From: Aeromicrobium sp. CnD17-E
GTDB lineage: Bacteria; Actinomycetota; Actinomycetes; Propionibacteriales; Nocardioidaceae
DNA: 62,309 bases
Direction of reading: 5' to 3'
Assembly (NCBI RefSeq): GCF_024124745.1
Contig: NZ_JAMXRU010000010.1
Coordinates: forward strand, 1 to 62,309
In this document: piece by piece, positions 19,862 through 27,163 of the stretch
How the letters are laid out: each line of letters starts with the position of its first letter
Position numbering within the stretch: position 1 is the first letter of the stretch
Made by a program: the position numbers and the translations under genes
Notes under the pieces: model-generated
Told to the model about the DNA's origin: nothing
Seen by the model: the letters and a program-made list of their open reading frames with translations, nothing else
Database searches by the model: none

Positions 19862-20548
19862 CTACCCGGCCGTGCTGCCGAGGGGCGTGACGGAGAAGTC
19901 CCGGCTGAGGCAGATCCCGGGATCCTCCAGCGTGAGGTCGCCGTCGCTCTGCGGGATCCGGATGCGCACGCGGTAGGGCTGCTCGAAGCAGTCGTCGGTG
20001 CCGAAGACCATGCTGAAGGCGACGTCGGCCCCCGGCTCGACGACGACCGCGTCGCTCGAACCGGCGAGGTGCTGGACGCGGGGCCCCCGCACTGTCGACG
20101 TCGTGTCGACCAGCTCGCCGCAGCCGTCCTGGGGCTGCCCTGCCACGCACGCCGTGCGTGTCGTGCTGCCCACGAACACGAGACCGACCCACCCGGAGAC
20201 GAAGCAGGCGGAGTCGGAGACGTTCGTCAGGACGACGTCGGCCGAGACGACCGGGCCCCCGAACGTCCTGCCCTTGGCCCGCCGGACCTGCCCGAGCTGG
20301 CTCGCACGACAACGCGCCGCCGCGGCGGGGGCCTGCGTCGTCGGCGGGGCGGACGGGGCGGCCTGCGACGACCCTGCCGTGCCCTGGTCGGCGGGGGCGG
20401 GGTCAGGGGCGGAGGCGGAGGCCACCTCGTCCACGGTGCCGTCCGCACCGGCCTGGACGCCCAGGCCGGCGTTCCCGACGGGCGGTGCCGTGCAGGCGGC
20501 CGGCACGAGCAGGACGGCGAGCAGCAGCACGCCGAGGGGGTTCCGCAT
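19862..20548 (-). CDS. Putative lipoprotein, DUF4232-like
   Basis: A 228-residue protein starting MRNPLGVLLLAVLLVPAAC, a lipoprotein signal ending in lipobox PAAC (Cys19). An Ala/Pro/Thr-rich linker (to about residue 75) leads to a beta-rich domain with paired cysteines: CRASQLG, SDSACFVSGW, TACVAG, DGCGELV and DDCFEQPY. The layout resembles DUF4232 proteins of actinobacterial envelopes, whose function is unknown. It is divergent from the monooxygenase gene at 20690. Confidence 0.75.
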   Translation of the reverse strand: MRNPLGVLLLAVLLVPAACTAPPVGNAGLGVQAGADGTVDEVASASAPDPAPADQGTAGSSQAAPSAPPTTQAPAAAARCRASQLGQVRRAKGRTFGGPVVSADVVLTNVSDSACFVSGWVGLVFVGSTTRTACVAGQPQDGCGELVDTTSTVRGPRVQHLAGSSDAVVVEPGADVAFSMVFGTDDCFEQPYRVRIRIPQSDGDLTLEDPGICLSRDFSVTPLGSTAG

Positions 20549-20689
20549 GGTGCTCCTGTCGTCGGGCGTCGGCCTGGGTCCGACGTGCCGGTCACGCTAG
20601 GACGAGCCCGGTCCCGCGGGCATGCGAACGCCGGAGCGTTCACCGACGGTTCACCCTCGGGGTCAGGCCTGCGCCGACGGTCCGACGGG

Positions 20690-21688
20690 ATGACGCGACC
20701 GGTCCTCGGCGTTGAGCCGGAGGTGAGGCTCTCTCTGCTCGACCGCTCCCGCACCCGCGCCGGACACCCCGACGCCGAGGGGCTCACGGGCAGCGTCGCG
20801 CGTGCCGTCTGGGCGGAGGAGCTCGGCTACGACCGGTTCTGGGTGGCGGAGCACCACGCCGTGCCCGGCATCGCGAGCGGCGCGCCTCCCGTCCTGATGG
20901 CCGCGGTGGGTGCGGCGACGTCGCGCATCCGCATCGGGTCCGGCGGCATCATGCTCCCGCACCACCAGCCGATCGTCGTCGCGGAGCAGGTGCGCATGCT
21001 CGAGGCGCTGCATCCGGGCCGCGTCGACGTCGGGCTCGGCCGGTCGTCGGGGTTCACCCCGCCGGTGCGCGAGGCGTTGCGGGAGACCCCCGACGCCGCC
21101 GACCGGTTCGCCGACGACGTCCGCGAGCTGCGCGGCCTGCTGGCTGGTCGCGGTGCGGTGACGGTGCGTCCCGCGGGCGGCCCGGTCCCGGTGTACCTGC
21201 TGGCCACGGGACGCGGCGTGACCCTGGCGGCCGAGCTGGGTCTGCCGGTCGTCGTCGGCGGGCCGGCGCTGTGGTCCGACGCGCTGCCGCCGGCGCTCGC
21301 CGCGTACCGCCGCGACTTCCGACCCTCGCCCGACGCCGACACGCCGCAGGTGCTGGTCTCGCTCGACGTGCTCGTCGCCGACGACGTCGCGACCGCCCGC
21401 GAGCTCGCGCTCCCGGAGGCGTGGGCGATGGCGCAGTCCCGGCGCACCGGCGTCTTCGAGCCCTTGGAGTCCCCCGCAGCCATCCGCGCGCAGGAGTGGC
21501 CCGAGCAGGTGCGCCGCAGGGTCGAGGCGTCGCTCGAGCAGGCCGTCGCCGGCGACGCCGGCACGGTCCGCCGGACACTCGAGGAGCTCGCGGAGCGCAC
21601 CGGCGCCGACGAGCTGTTGGCGTCGACGTCGACGTGGGACCGCGACGCGCTGCGCGCCGCCGACGCCGCCCTGCGCGCCCTGGTCTGA
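20690..21688 (+). CDS. LLM-class (luciferase-like) flavin-dependent monooxygenase
   Basis: A 332-residue TIM-barrel oxidoreductase. SVARAVWAEELGYDRFWVAEHHAVPG and RIRIGSGGIMLPHHQPIVVAEQVRMLEALHPGRVDVGLGRS are hallmark segments of the LLM family. YLLATG and DVLVADD lie further on. No close F420-binding signature can be assigned, so FMN or F420 remains open. The ATG at 20690 gives the family's usual N-terminus. Substrate unknown. Confidence 0.85.
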   Translation: MTRPVLGVEPEVRLSLLDRSRTRAGHPDAEGLTGSVARAVWAEELGYDRFWVAEHHAVPGIASGAPPVLMAAVGAATSRIRIGSGGIMLPHHQPIVVAEQVRMLEALHPGRVDVGLGRSSGFTPPVREALRETPDAADRFADDVRELRGLLAGRGAVTVRPAGGPVPVYLLATGRGVTLAAELGLPVVVGGPALWSDALPPALAAYRRDFRPSPDADTPQVLVSLDVLVADDVATARELALPEAWAMAQSRRTGVFEPLESPAAIRAQEWPEQVRRRVEASLEQAVAGDAGTVRRTLEELAERTGADELLASTSTWDRDALRAADAALRALV

Positions 21689-21725
21689 GGTCGGGCTGGT
21701 CTGAGGTCGGGCTGGTCTGAGGTCG
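21680..21725. repeat. Tandem repeat, 16-bp unit, 2.9 copies
   Basis: The unit CTGGTCTGAGGTCGGG recurs at 21680, 21696 and 21712 (the last copy incomplete). The first copy contains the stop codon of the monooxygenase gene, so the expansion starts inside the coding end and each unit repeats TCTGA. Confidence 0.9.
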
Positions 21726-21765
21726 TGCCGGGAAGGTCCAGCGCGGTGGCTGCGTTGAGGACTCC

Positions 21766-22458
21766 ATGACCACCATCGGACTCATCGGCAGCGGAAACAT
21801 CGGCAGCACGGTCGCGCGTCTGGCCGTCGACGCGGGCTACGACGTCGTGCTCAGCAACCGGCGCGGACCGGACACCTTGCGCGACCTCGTCGAGCAGCTC
21901 GGCCCGCGGGCGCGCGCGGCGACCCCGGCCGAGGCGGCGGAGGCGGCGGACCTCGCGGTCGTGACGGTGCCGCTCAAGGCACTGCCCGACGTCCCCGTCG
22001 ACCCGCTGCGCGGCAAGGTCGTCATCGACACCAACAACTACTACCCCGAGCGCGACGGGCAGGTGGCACGCCTCGACGACGAGTCGACGACCACCAGCGA
22101 GCTCACGCAGGAGCACCTGCCGGAGTCGAAGGTCGTCAAGACGTTCAACAACATCTACTTCGAGCACCTCGCCCGCCTCGCTCGCCCCCACGGCGACCCC
22201 GAGCGGTCGGTGCTCGCGATCGCCGGTGACGACGCCGACGCCAAGCAGGTCGTCGCCGAGTTCCTCGACGCGATCGGCTACGACGCCCACGACGTCGGCC
22301 CGCTCGCCGAGGGCTGGCGCTACCAGCGCGACACCGCCGCATACGCCGGGCTCTACCAGACGCCGGACGCCGACTTCACGCCCGAGTCGGGCCGCCAGGT
22401 CACGCCCGAGCTGCTGCAGGAAAAGCTCGACGCGGCGCAGCGCTACCGCGACATGTGA
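21766..22458 (+). CDS. NADPH-dependent F420 reductase-like protein
   Basis: A 230-residue Rossmann protein: IGLIGSGNIGSTVARLAVDAGYDVVLSNRRGP at the N-terminus, ADLAVVTVPLKA in the middle, VVIDTNNYYPERDG and KVVKTFNNIYFEHL later. These fit the NADP oxidoreductase coenzyme-F420-dependent family (FNO-like), whose members reduce or oxidise F420 or act as small ketoreductases. It follows the LLM gene by 77 bp in the same direction, suggesting a functional link. Confidence 0.82.
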   Translation: MTTIGLIGSGNIGSTVARLAVDAGYDVVLSNRRGPDTLRDLVEQLGPRARAATPAEAAEAADLAVVTVPLKALPDVPVDPLRGKVVIDTNNYYPERDGQVARLDDESTTTSELTQEHLPESKVVKTFNNIYFEHLARLARPHGDPERSVLAIAGDDADAKQVVAEFLDAIGYDAHDVGPLAEGWRYQRDTAAYAGLYQTPDADFTPESGRQVTPELLQEKLDAAQRYRDM

Positions 22459-22472
22459 CCCGCCAACCATTC

Positions 22473-22488
22473 TTGACCGTGTGGTCAA
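22473..22488. promoter_or_regulatory. TetR operator 1 (overlaps -35)
   Basis: Perfect palindrome TTGACCGTGTGGTCAA. Its left half TTGACC (22473-22478) is also the -35 element of the promoter of the membrane-protein/TetR operon, 17 bp from the -10 TATGTT (22496-22501). Confidence 0.75.
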
Positions 22489-22499
22489 CAGTGCTTATG

Positions 22500-22515
22500 T
22501 TGACCACATGGTCAA
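22500..22515. promoter_or_regulatory. TetR operator 2 (overlaps -10 and start codon)
   Basis: Second palindrome TTGACCACATGGTCAA, 27 bp from operator 1. It overlaps the last two bases of the -10 TATGTT and contains the ATG of the membrane-protein gene (22508-22510). With 6 bases between -10 and ATG the mRNA is predicted to be leaderless, so the operator extends into coding sequence. Confidence 0.75.
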
Positions 22516-22912
22516 GAACTTGTCGCGCCCCACGCCGCAGCGCCACGGGGCACTGAGACTGGCCGCCGCCCTCGTGCGGGTGTACGTCGGGATCGTCGTC
22601 CTGACCCTCGCCGCGCTGGTGGTCCTGAGCCTGACAGCGCCCGGGCAGGCCACCGCGCATGCATGGGGCCACGCCGTCGTCGTCGCAGTGTTCGCCGTCG
22701 TCCTGCCGCTGCGCCTGCGTCGGGCGCGCGCGGGAGACCGAGTAGCGGTGCGGGCCGTCGGGATCGTCGCCGCCGTGCTCTTCCTGGTCAACGTGGTCGA
22801 GGCCATGCTGCCGGCGTTCCCGCTCTGGATGCGTGTGGACATGCTCATCACCGCGGTCGTCGTGCTCGGCGTGGCGCTCGACGTCGTCCGGTGGGCCGTG
22901 CGCCACCCTTGA
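22508..22912 (+). CDS. Small membrane protein of a TetR-controlled operon
   Basis: A 134-residue protein with four hydrophobic segments (about residues 22-42, 53-70, 83-103 and 108-127) and short basic loops such as RLRRARAGDRVAVR, so probably an inner-membrane protein with four helices. No family recognised. Translation probably starts directly at the mRNA 5' end. It is followed after 3 bases by the TetR gene, the likely controlling repressor. Confidence 0.8.
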   Translation: MVKNLSRPTPQRHGALRLAAALVRVYVGIVVLTLAALVVLSLTAPGQATAHAWGHAVVVAVFAVVLPLRLRRARAGDRVAVRAVGIVAAVLFLVNVVEAMLPAFPLWMRVDMLITAVVVLGVALDVVRWAVRHP

Positions 22913-22915
22913 CCC

Positions 22916-23539
22916 GTGCCCCCCACCTCAGAGAGCTCTCCGACGCGCAGCCGCCGGCGGACGCCCGCCGAACGGCGAGAGGAGATCGTCGAGGCTGCCA
23001 CGGCCGTGGTCGCTGAGCTCGGCTACGCGAACGCCACGCTCACCGAGATCACGCGACGGGCAGGCGTGTCGAAGGGGCTGCTGTGGCACTACTTCGACGA
23101 CCGTGACGACGTCATGCAGCACGCGGTCACCCACCTCGCCGGACGCCTGCGGGCGGCACTCGTCTCCGACGTCGACCTCGGCGCGCCGGTGCCCGAGGTG
23201 GTCCGCGCGGTCTTCGCCCGCACGGCGCTGTTCACCCGGACGCACCAGCGGGAGCTCCGGGCGCTCGACGAGATCGTGCACAACCTCCGGACGCCCGACG
23301 GGCGCCGTCGCATCACCCTGCTCGACTACGAAGAGGTCCACGCCGACCACGCCGCGCTGCTCGCCCGCGGGCAGCGCGACGGCACGATCCGCGCCGGCGA
23401 CCTCAGCACGCTCGCCTCGAGCTACCAGGCCCTGATCGACGGCATGATCGCCCACCTCCAGGCCCACCCCGACGTCGATCCTCCGACCTACGCGGACGGC
23501 GTCGCCGACCTGTTCCTGCACGGAGCGGCACTGCGCTGA
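22916..23539 (+). CDS. TetR-family transcriptional regulator
   Basis: A 207-residue TetR protein. The helix-turn-helix covers about residues 18-65: RREEIVEAATAVVAELGYANATLTEI, then RRAGVSKGLLWHYFDDRDDV. The rest is a helical ligand-binding domain. The GTG start at 22916 lies 3 bases after the previous stop. The paired palindromes at 22473 and 22500 in the operon promoter are its likely operators, so it should repress its own operon. Confidence 0.88.
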   Translation: MPPTSESSPTRSRRRTPAERREEIVEAATAVVAELGYANATLTEITRRAGVSKGLLWHYFDDRDDVMQHAVTHLAGRLRAALVSDVDLGAPVPEVVRAVFARTALFTRTHQRELRALDEIVHNLRTPDGRRRITLLDYEEVHADHAALLARGQRDGTIRAGDLSTLASSYQALIDGMIAHLQAHPDVDPPTYADGVADLFLHGAALR

Positions 23540-23576
23540 ACCACCCCGACGGCGGCGTCCCCCGGCGCGCACGTGA

Positions 23577-23610
23577 CGAGGCTCCCGGACCCTGTGGTCC
23601 GGGAGCCTCG
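23577..23610. terminator. Bidirectional terminator hairpin
   Basis: Perfect 15-bp arms (23577-23591 and 23596-23610) with a CTGT loop, placed between the TetR gene (ends 23539) and the convergent secreted-protein gene (ends 23633). It can serve both. Confidence 0.85.
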
Positions 23611-23632
23611 CCAGCCGAGAGCGGCCTCGGGG

Positions 23633-24172
23633 TCAGGAGATGCTGCAGGCGGGCAGCCCCAGGACGACGAGGGCGCAGCGGATGCCGGCCTTGTTGTTGG
23701 CGTAGTTCGTGTCCAGCGCCGCCGTCCGCGGGTCGGACAGCTCGAAGCTCCACTGGCTGAAGGCCGAGACCTCGACCGTCGAGAGCAGGAAGGTCCTGCT
23801 CTGCCCGGGCAGCAGCGGCTCCTTGAGGTACACGTCGCCGTCGTAGCCCGATCCGAGGACGCCGATGGCCCAGTCCTCCTGGATCTGCGGGTCGCCGAAC
23901 AGCCCGATCCCGACCGCGCGGTTCGAGTGGAAGGTGAACTGCGTGCCGGCCGGGATCGTCGTGTTGCCCTGGTTGCGCACGACGAAGCCGCGCTGGCCGA
24001 CGCCGGTCTGCGCGCTGACGACGATCTCGGGATGCCGGACGGGCGCCGGCGCTGCGGATGCCGTCGCCTGGGCGGTCTTCGTCTCGGCGGCGTTCGCCAC
24101 GGAGGCGGTCCCGACGAGCGAGCAGAGGACGGCGGCGACCAGGCCGACCGCAAACGTACGGGAAACGGTCAT
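23633..24172 (-). CDS. Secreted protein of unknown function
   Basis: A 179-residue protein with a classical signal peptide: basic start, hydrophobic core FAVGLVAAVLCSLVG, cleavage after VANA-A (about residue 28). The mature part is beta-rich, with an RNQGNTTIPAGTQFTF segment resembling CARDB-type adhesion folds and two cysteines near the C-terminus (Ile-Arg-Cys and Ala-Cys). An AGGAG site precedes the ATG at 24172. No specific family recognised. Confidence 0.75.
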   Translation of the reverse strand: MTVSRTFAVGLVAAVLCSLVGTASVANAAETKTAQATASAAPAPVRHPEIVVSAQTGVGQRGFVVRNQGNTTIPAGTQFTFHSNRAVGIGLFGDPQIQEDWAIGVLGSGYDGDVYLKEPLLPGQSRTFLLSTVEVSAFSQWSFELSDPRTAALDTNYANNKAGIRCALVVLGLPACSIS

Positions 24173-24200
24173 GATGACTCCTGTACACGAGGTGGAGGTA

Positions 24201-24220
24201 CGCGGCCCGGACGGGCCGCG
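24201..24220 (-). promoter_or_regulatory. Hairpin in the 5' leader of the secreted-protein gene
   Basis: CGCGGCCC (24201-24208) pairs with GGGCCGCG (24213-24220) around GGAC. It sits 29 bases upstream of the ATG on the minus strand. It may stabilise the mRNA or modulate translation; no riboswitch family recognised. Confidence 0.4.
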
Positions 24221-24612
24221 TGGTCTCACCATCGCCGCCACGGACGCGGCTCCCTCCGGACCGGAAGATCTCCGTGGCGTCGCGCCCGGAACTCCGTAAC
24301 GCCATCCCCTCGCGCCGGTGTCCACGGTCAGGATGCAGGTGTCGCCGCGTCGCGCCTCGGGGACATCTCGGCACAGCGGTGAGATCGGACGGCGGGCCGC
24401 CTCGAGACGCTCGCGAGCGCGACCGCGAGCCGCGTCAGTGCCACGCAGCACGGACCCGTGGGTCCAGGTCGCGGCCCCGCACGACTGACCGCGAGCCCTG
24501 CGAGGCCTGGTTTGATCGGCCGACCCGCACGGTGCAGACTGACCGAGGTGGTGGGCCGACCGAAGCACAGACGCAGGTGGGCACCGCCCGGGGATGGAAC
24601 GGAGGAGTCGTC
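24221..24612. other. Intergenic region between divergent genes
   Basis: No credible protein or RNA gene seen. Long open frames here have no supported start or family and are expected in sequence this GC-rich. Promoters for the divergent secreted-protein and cupin genes should lie here, but no clear -35/-10 pair could be assigned. Confidence 0.4.
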
Positions 24613-24684
24613 GTGGCCACACGGAGGATCGTGATCCAGCAGATGAGGACGAGACGGACCGCCGTCGTGCCCCGTCTCGGCTGA
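24613..24684 (+). CDS. Possible short leader peptide upstream of the cupin gene
   Basis: A 23-codon frame from GTG 24613 to TGA 24684 with a GGAGGAG site at the right distance upstream. The peptide is strongly basic (VATRRIVIQQMRTRRTAVV...). It ends 14 bases before the cupin ATG and could couple or modulate its translation. Chance occurrence cannot be excluded. Confidence 0.3.
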   Translation: MATRRIVIQQMRTRRTAVVPRLG

Positions 24685-24698
24685 CCGGAGGAACACGT

Positions 24699-25367
24699 AT
24701 GTCCAGTCCCCGCCTGCGCGATCATCCCGACCTCCTCTACACCATCGGCGACTTCGACGCCCTCTACCGGTTCGGGTCCGCGGGCGGCAGCCGTCCGATC
24801 CGCAGCCACATGCGCCGCGTGCGGGAGACCATCGCCGACGTCTTCGAGGACAACCCGGAGGTCATCGACCGCGAACCCGCGCGGCTCCCCGTCGTGAACC
24901 ACCTCGGGCGGGCGCTGGACCTGGGGTCCCGGGGTGACTTGAGCACTCTCAGCGACTCCATCCGCAGGATCTCCGATCGGCTGACCTGGGAGCACGGCTA
25001 CGAGAAGGTGCCGCGCGGCCTGGCGAAGAAGTACGGGTACTGCGAGATCGTCGGACCGCGAGGGCCGGTCGTGACCGACCGCATCGTCCTCGGGCTCGTG
25101 CTGTTCGCGCCCGAGGCCGTCTACCCGCAGCACCACCACCGCGGCATCCAGGAGTCGTACGTGGCGATAGCCGGCGAGTGGTCGGAGAACGACGGTGCCG
25201 TGCACGCACCCGGGTCCCTGATCCTCAACGAGGCGGGCCACGAGCACCGCATCACGACCGGACGTCAGTCCCCCTGCCTCCTGGCGTACTCCTGGCTGGG
25301 TCCCGCTGACCGGCTCATCGATCCCGCGATGCGCTTCTCGCCGCGTCGCCGCCCGACCAGACCCTGA
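24699..25367 (+). CDS. Dimethylsulfoniopropionate-lyase-like cupin
   Basis: A 222-residue protein. The N-terminal helical part ends in LPVVNHLGRAL (64-73) and is followed by a cupin with YPQHHHRGIQESYVAIAGEW (142-161), LNEAGHEHRI (176-185) and CLLAYSWLG (193-201). This order fits the DMSP lyase cupins (DddQ/DddL/DddW type), which release dimethyl sulfide from DMSP. Candidate metal ligands are His145-147, Glu152, Tyr154 and His181/183. The second His of the usual HxHxxxE pattern is Arg148, so activity is uncertain. A GGAGG site precedes ATG 24699. Confidence 0.6.
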   Translation: MSSPRLRDHPDLLYTIGDFDALYRFGSAGGSRPIRSHMRRVRETIADVFEDNPEVIDREPARLPVVNHLGRALDLGSRGDLSTLSDSIRRISDRLTWEHGYEKVPRGLAKKYGYCEIVGPRGPVVTDRIVLGLVLFAPEAVYPQHHHRGIQESYVAIAGEWSENDGAVHAPGSLILNEAGHEHRITTGRQSPCLLAYSWLGPADRLIDPAMRFSPRRRPTRP

Positions 25368-25475
25368 CACCGCGGCGGACCGGCGTGGACCCGCCCCCAC
25401 GCTTCGCCGTCTCACGGTGGCCGCTGCACGACCTCGGCGTCGATGCCGGGCACGACGACCAGCCCAGAGAACGAT

Positions 25476-25509
25476 GGAACCTCCGAACCCCTGAGGGTTC
25501 GGAGGTTCC
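25476..25509 (-). terminator. Hairpin, probably the displaced native terminator of tRNA-Pro
   Basis: Perfect 15-bp arms (25476-25490 and 25495-25509) with a CTGA loop. On the minus strand it would follow the tRNA 3' end by about 21 bases if the integrated element were removed. It now lies 17.4 kb from the tRNA. It may also terminate the cupin gene, which ends 108 bases earlier on the plus strand. Confidence 0.75.
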
Positions 25510-25530
25510 CGATGTCCCGAGACATCACAC

Positions 25531-25574
25531 GGTCGGGCTGACAGGATTTGAACCTGCGACCCCCTGACCCCCAG
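25531..25574 (-). repeat. Attachment site, left copy (44 bp, tRNA-Pro 3' half fragment)
   Basis: Identical to 42890-42933. On the minus strand it reads from the anticodon loop (CTGGGGG) through the T-arm to ACC. It has no acceptor 5' strand, D-arm or 5' anticodon stem, so it is not a functional tRNA. Confidence 0.97.
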
Positions 25575-25726
25575 AAACTTGCCCCGCATCCCAGGCCGTC
25601 CCATCGAGGGTCAGATGCTCACCGATTTGCTGCGTTACCAGTGGTTGGCGAGAAGGCCTCTCCCATCGAGTACCAGCCCGTCCAAGGCAGTGTGCACACA
25701 CAACTGCACGCACACGAAGGAGCAAC
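25575..25726. other. Left end of the element with integrase arm-type sites
   Basis: No gene. TGCACACACA (25693-25702) and TGCACGCACA (25705-25714) are directly repeated 12 bp apart. They match the pair TGCACGCACA at 42800 and 42811 near the right end, in the same orientation. Such pairs are expected as arm-type binding sites for a tyrosine integrase. Confidence 0.65.
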
Positions 25727-25939
25727 ATGGTCAACGGAAGACCCTCCCAGGCTGCGATCGACGCCGCCGGCGAAGTGCTCGCAGCTGCGTCCTTCGCCAT
25801 CTCGCGCATGACTCCGCGCGAACAGGCCGAGGCGGCGTGGTCGCCGACCTCACGCTTCACAGTCGCCGAACTTGAAGACCAGATCCGAGCGGATCGCGGG
25901 CTTGCGCCGATCCACGCTCGGGTGGGGGCGGAGGAATGA
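25727..25939 (+). CDS. Small hypothetical protein of the element
   Basis: A 70-residue protein, first gene at the left end, with an AAGGAG site 4 bases before ATG 25727. SRMTPREQAEAAW and FTVAELEDQIRADRGL are predicted helices. Its stop overlaps the next start (ATGA), so it is co-translated with the HTH gene. No family recognised. Confidence 0.7.
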   Translation: MVNGRPSQAAIDAAGEVLAAASFAISRMTPREQAEAAWSPTSRFTVAELEDQIRADRGLAPIHARVGAEE

Positions 25940-26253
25940 CCGACTTGCCGGAACGTCTCACCGTTGAGGAAGTTGCGGCCATCACTCGTGAGTCCGCGTT
26001 CACGATCCGCAAGCGGTGCCGCGACGGCGTCCTGCCCGCAGCCAAGCACGGCCGCTCCTGGTGGATCCTCCGCGCCGACCTCGACCGCTACATGCGAGCC
26101 ACCAACACGCCGGCAGCTGGCACCGAGAAGCCGGTCCACCGCTCCACGATCCAGAAGCGTGAGGCGCAGCGTCGGGGTGGCGCTGCATCCCAGCCATCCA
26201 TTTTCCTGACCGCGGACCAGAAGCAGCGTTCGAACGGAGGTGGGAAGTACTAA
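25936..26253 (+). CDS. Excisionase-like helix-turn-helix protein
   Basis: A 105-residue protein. Residues 5-55 form a MerR/Xis-type winged helix: RLTVEEVAAITRESAFTIRKRC, then GVLPAAKHGRSWWILRADLDRYM. The C-terminal half is polar and probably disordered. Small proteins of this type next to an attachment site often act as excisionase or element regulator; here it is at the end opposite the integrase. ATGA overlap with the gene before. Confidence 0.75.
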   Translation: MTDLPERLTVEEVAAITRESAFTIRKRCRDGVLPAAKHGRSWWILRADLDRYMRATNTPAAGTEKPVHRSTIQKREAQRRGGAASQPSIFLTADQKQRSNGGGKY

Positions 26254-26262
26254 ACGCAGGAC

Positions 26263-26297
26263 GGCCCCGCCGCGTGTTCCAGCACAACGGCGAGGCC
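26263..26297 (+). terminator. Terminator-like hairpin after the HTH gene
   Basis: GGCCCCGCCG (26263-26272) pairs with CGGCGAGGCC (26288-26297), one mismatch, 15-nt loop, starting 9 bases after the TAA stop. It would separate the first two genes from the following three-gene run. Confidence 0.55.
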
Positions 26298-26336
26298 TTG
26301 ACCCAACCAACCTTGCACTAGAAGGAGGACGGATCC

Positions 26337-26630
26337 ATGAAGGACCGTACCCGCAACACCCGACAGCACGACGACGCGACGGTGGGGAAGCCGTCGACGC
26401 CGTCGGACCCCTTCGCCGACTTTACGATCGACGAGCTCAAGGCGGCGCTCGCCTGGCATCGCGGCGACCGCAGCGGTGAGCCGCCGGCGCCCCTGCTGGC
26501 GTTCCTCGAGTACCGCCTCGCCGCCCAGGAGCACTTGACCGAAGAGGAGGCCACGCTCGTCGCCTCGACGACCGACCTCGAGAAGCGCTTCAAGATCCTC
26601 GACCGCGCCTACGCCAGGACAGTGTCGTGA
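26337..26630 (+). CDS. Hypothetical protein of the element
   Basis: A 97-residue protein with a strong AAGGAGG site before ATG 26337. FADFTIDELKAALAWHR and EEEATLVASTTDLEKRFKILDRAY are predicted helices; no cysteine motif or membrane segment. Its stop overlaps the next start (GTGA). No family recognised. Confidence 0.7.
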   Translation: MKDRTRNTRQHDDATVGKPSTPSDPFADFTIDELKAALAWHRGDRSGEPPAPLLAFLEYRLAAQEHLTEEEATLVASTTDLEKRFKILDRAYARTVS

Positions 26631-26896
26631 GCGCGTTGACGTGCCCGTTCTGGTGCCTCGTGCACGGCGACGGTGTCACTCTCGCCGACCGGCCTCATGA
26701 GGGCATGCGAACGGTGCTGGACGGGCTCGAGGGCGGGTCGCTCGCGGTAGTGCTCTTGCAGCACGAGCGGAGGGCCGCGGCGGAGCTTGAGTTCGACATC
26801 GACGGACGATCAGTGCTGCTGCGACCCGGAGACGGGCAGCGGATCATCGATGCGATCCGGGACGCGGTCGGGGTCGCCATGCGGGCCGCACGATGA
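26627..26896 (+). CDS. DUF6907-like small protein with CPxWC motif
   Basis: An 89-residue protein beginning MSALTCPFWCLVHGDG. The CPFWC...H arrangement is typical of the small DUF6907-type proteins found on actinobacterial mobile elements and in their hosts. The rest (VVLLQHERRAAAELEFDIDGRSVLLRPGDGQRI) looks like a compact beta/alpha domain. GTG start with GTGA overlap to the gene before and ATGA overlap to the gene after. Function unknown. Confidence 0.7.
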   Translation: MSALTCPFWCLVHGDGVTLADRPHEGMRTVLDGLEGGSLAVVLLQHERRAAAELEFDIDGRSVLLRPGDGQRIIDAIRDAVGVAMRAAR

Positions 26897-27153
26897 GCGT
26901 CCAGGCGACCGAGACGTCCGCAACGGGAAGGGGGCAGCTCCCTGTCGGTCCTCTCGTCGCGCGAATTGCGGCACGAGGCGGCATCGGGGCCTGTCTCGAG
27001 CGGGAGCCGGACCTCGACCGGGTTCGTCTGGAGCGGACGTTGAACCGCGGCATCGTCCGAGGGCATCTGTCTTTCCGCACTGCTGACACCCTCGCGATCA
27101 AGATGCTTGGACTGCATCCGATGTCTGTCTGGGGAGACGACTGGCTCGACTAG
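26893..27153 (+). CDS. Hypothetical protein of the element
   Basis: An 86-residue protein, ATGA-coupled to the previous gene. The C-terminal half, with RLERTLNRGIVRGHLSFRTADTLAIKMLG and HPMSVWGDDWLD, resembles an HTH-like segment ending in the HPxxVWGxxW motif common to small actinobacterial element proteins. Possibly a DNA-binding accessory factor. Confidence 0.65.
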   Translation: MSVQATETSATGRGQLPVGPLVARIAARGGIGACLEREPDLDRVRLERTLNRGIVRGHLSFRTADTLAIKMLGLHPMSVWGDDWLD

Positions 27154-27163
27154 CAGGTCAGGG

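Noticed and set aside
20549-20689. Defined promoters for the divergent lipoprotein and LLM genes
   Set aside because: A TAGCGT -10-like hexamer is visible on the minus strand but no -35 at proper spacing on either strand.
21680-21725. CRISPR-like array
   Set aside because: Repeats are directly adjacent without spacers and no cas gene is near.
24221-24612. Protein-coding gene between the secreted-protein and cupin genes
   Set aside because: Open frames lack a ribosome-binding site and any family resemblance; only the short 24613-24684 frame has a plausible start.
25531-25574. Second tRNA-Pro
   Set aside because: Only the 3' 44 bases are present, without acceptor 5' strand and D-arm; it is the attachment-site duplicate.
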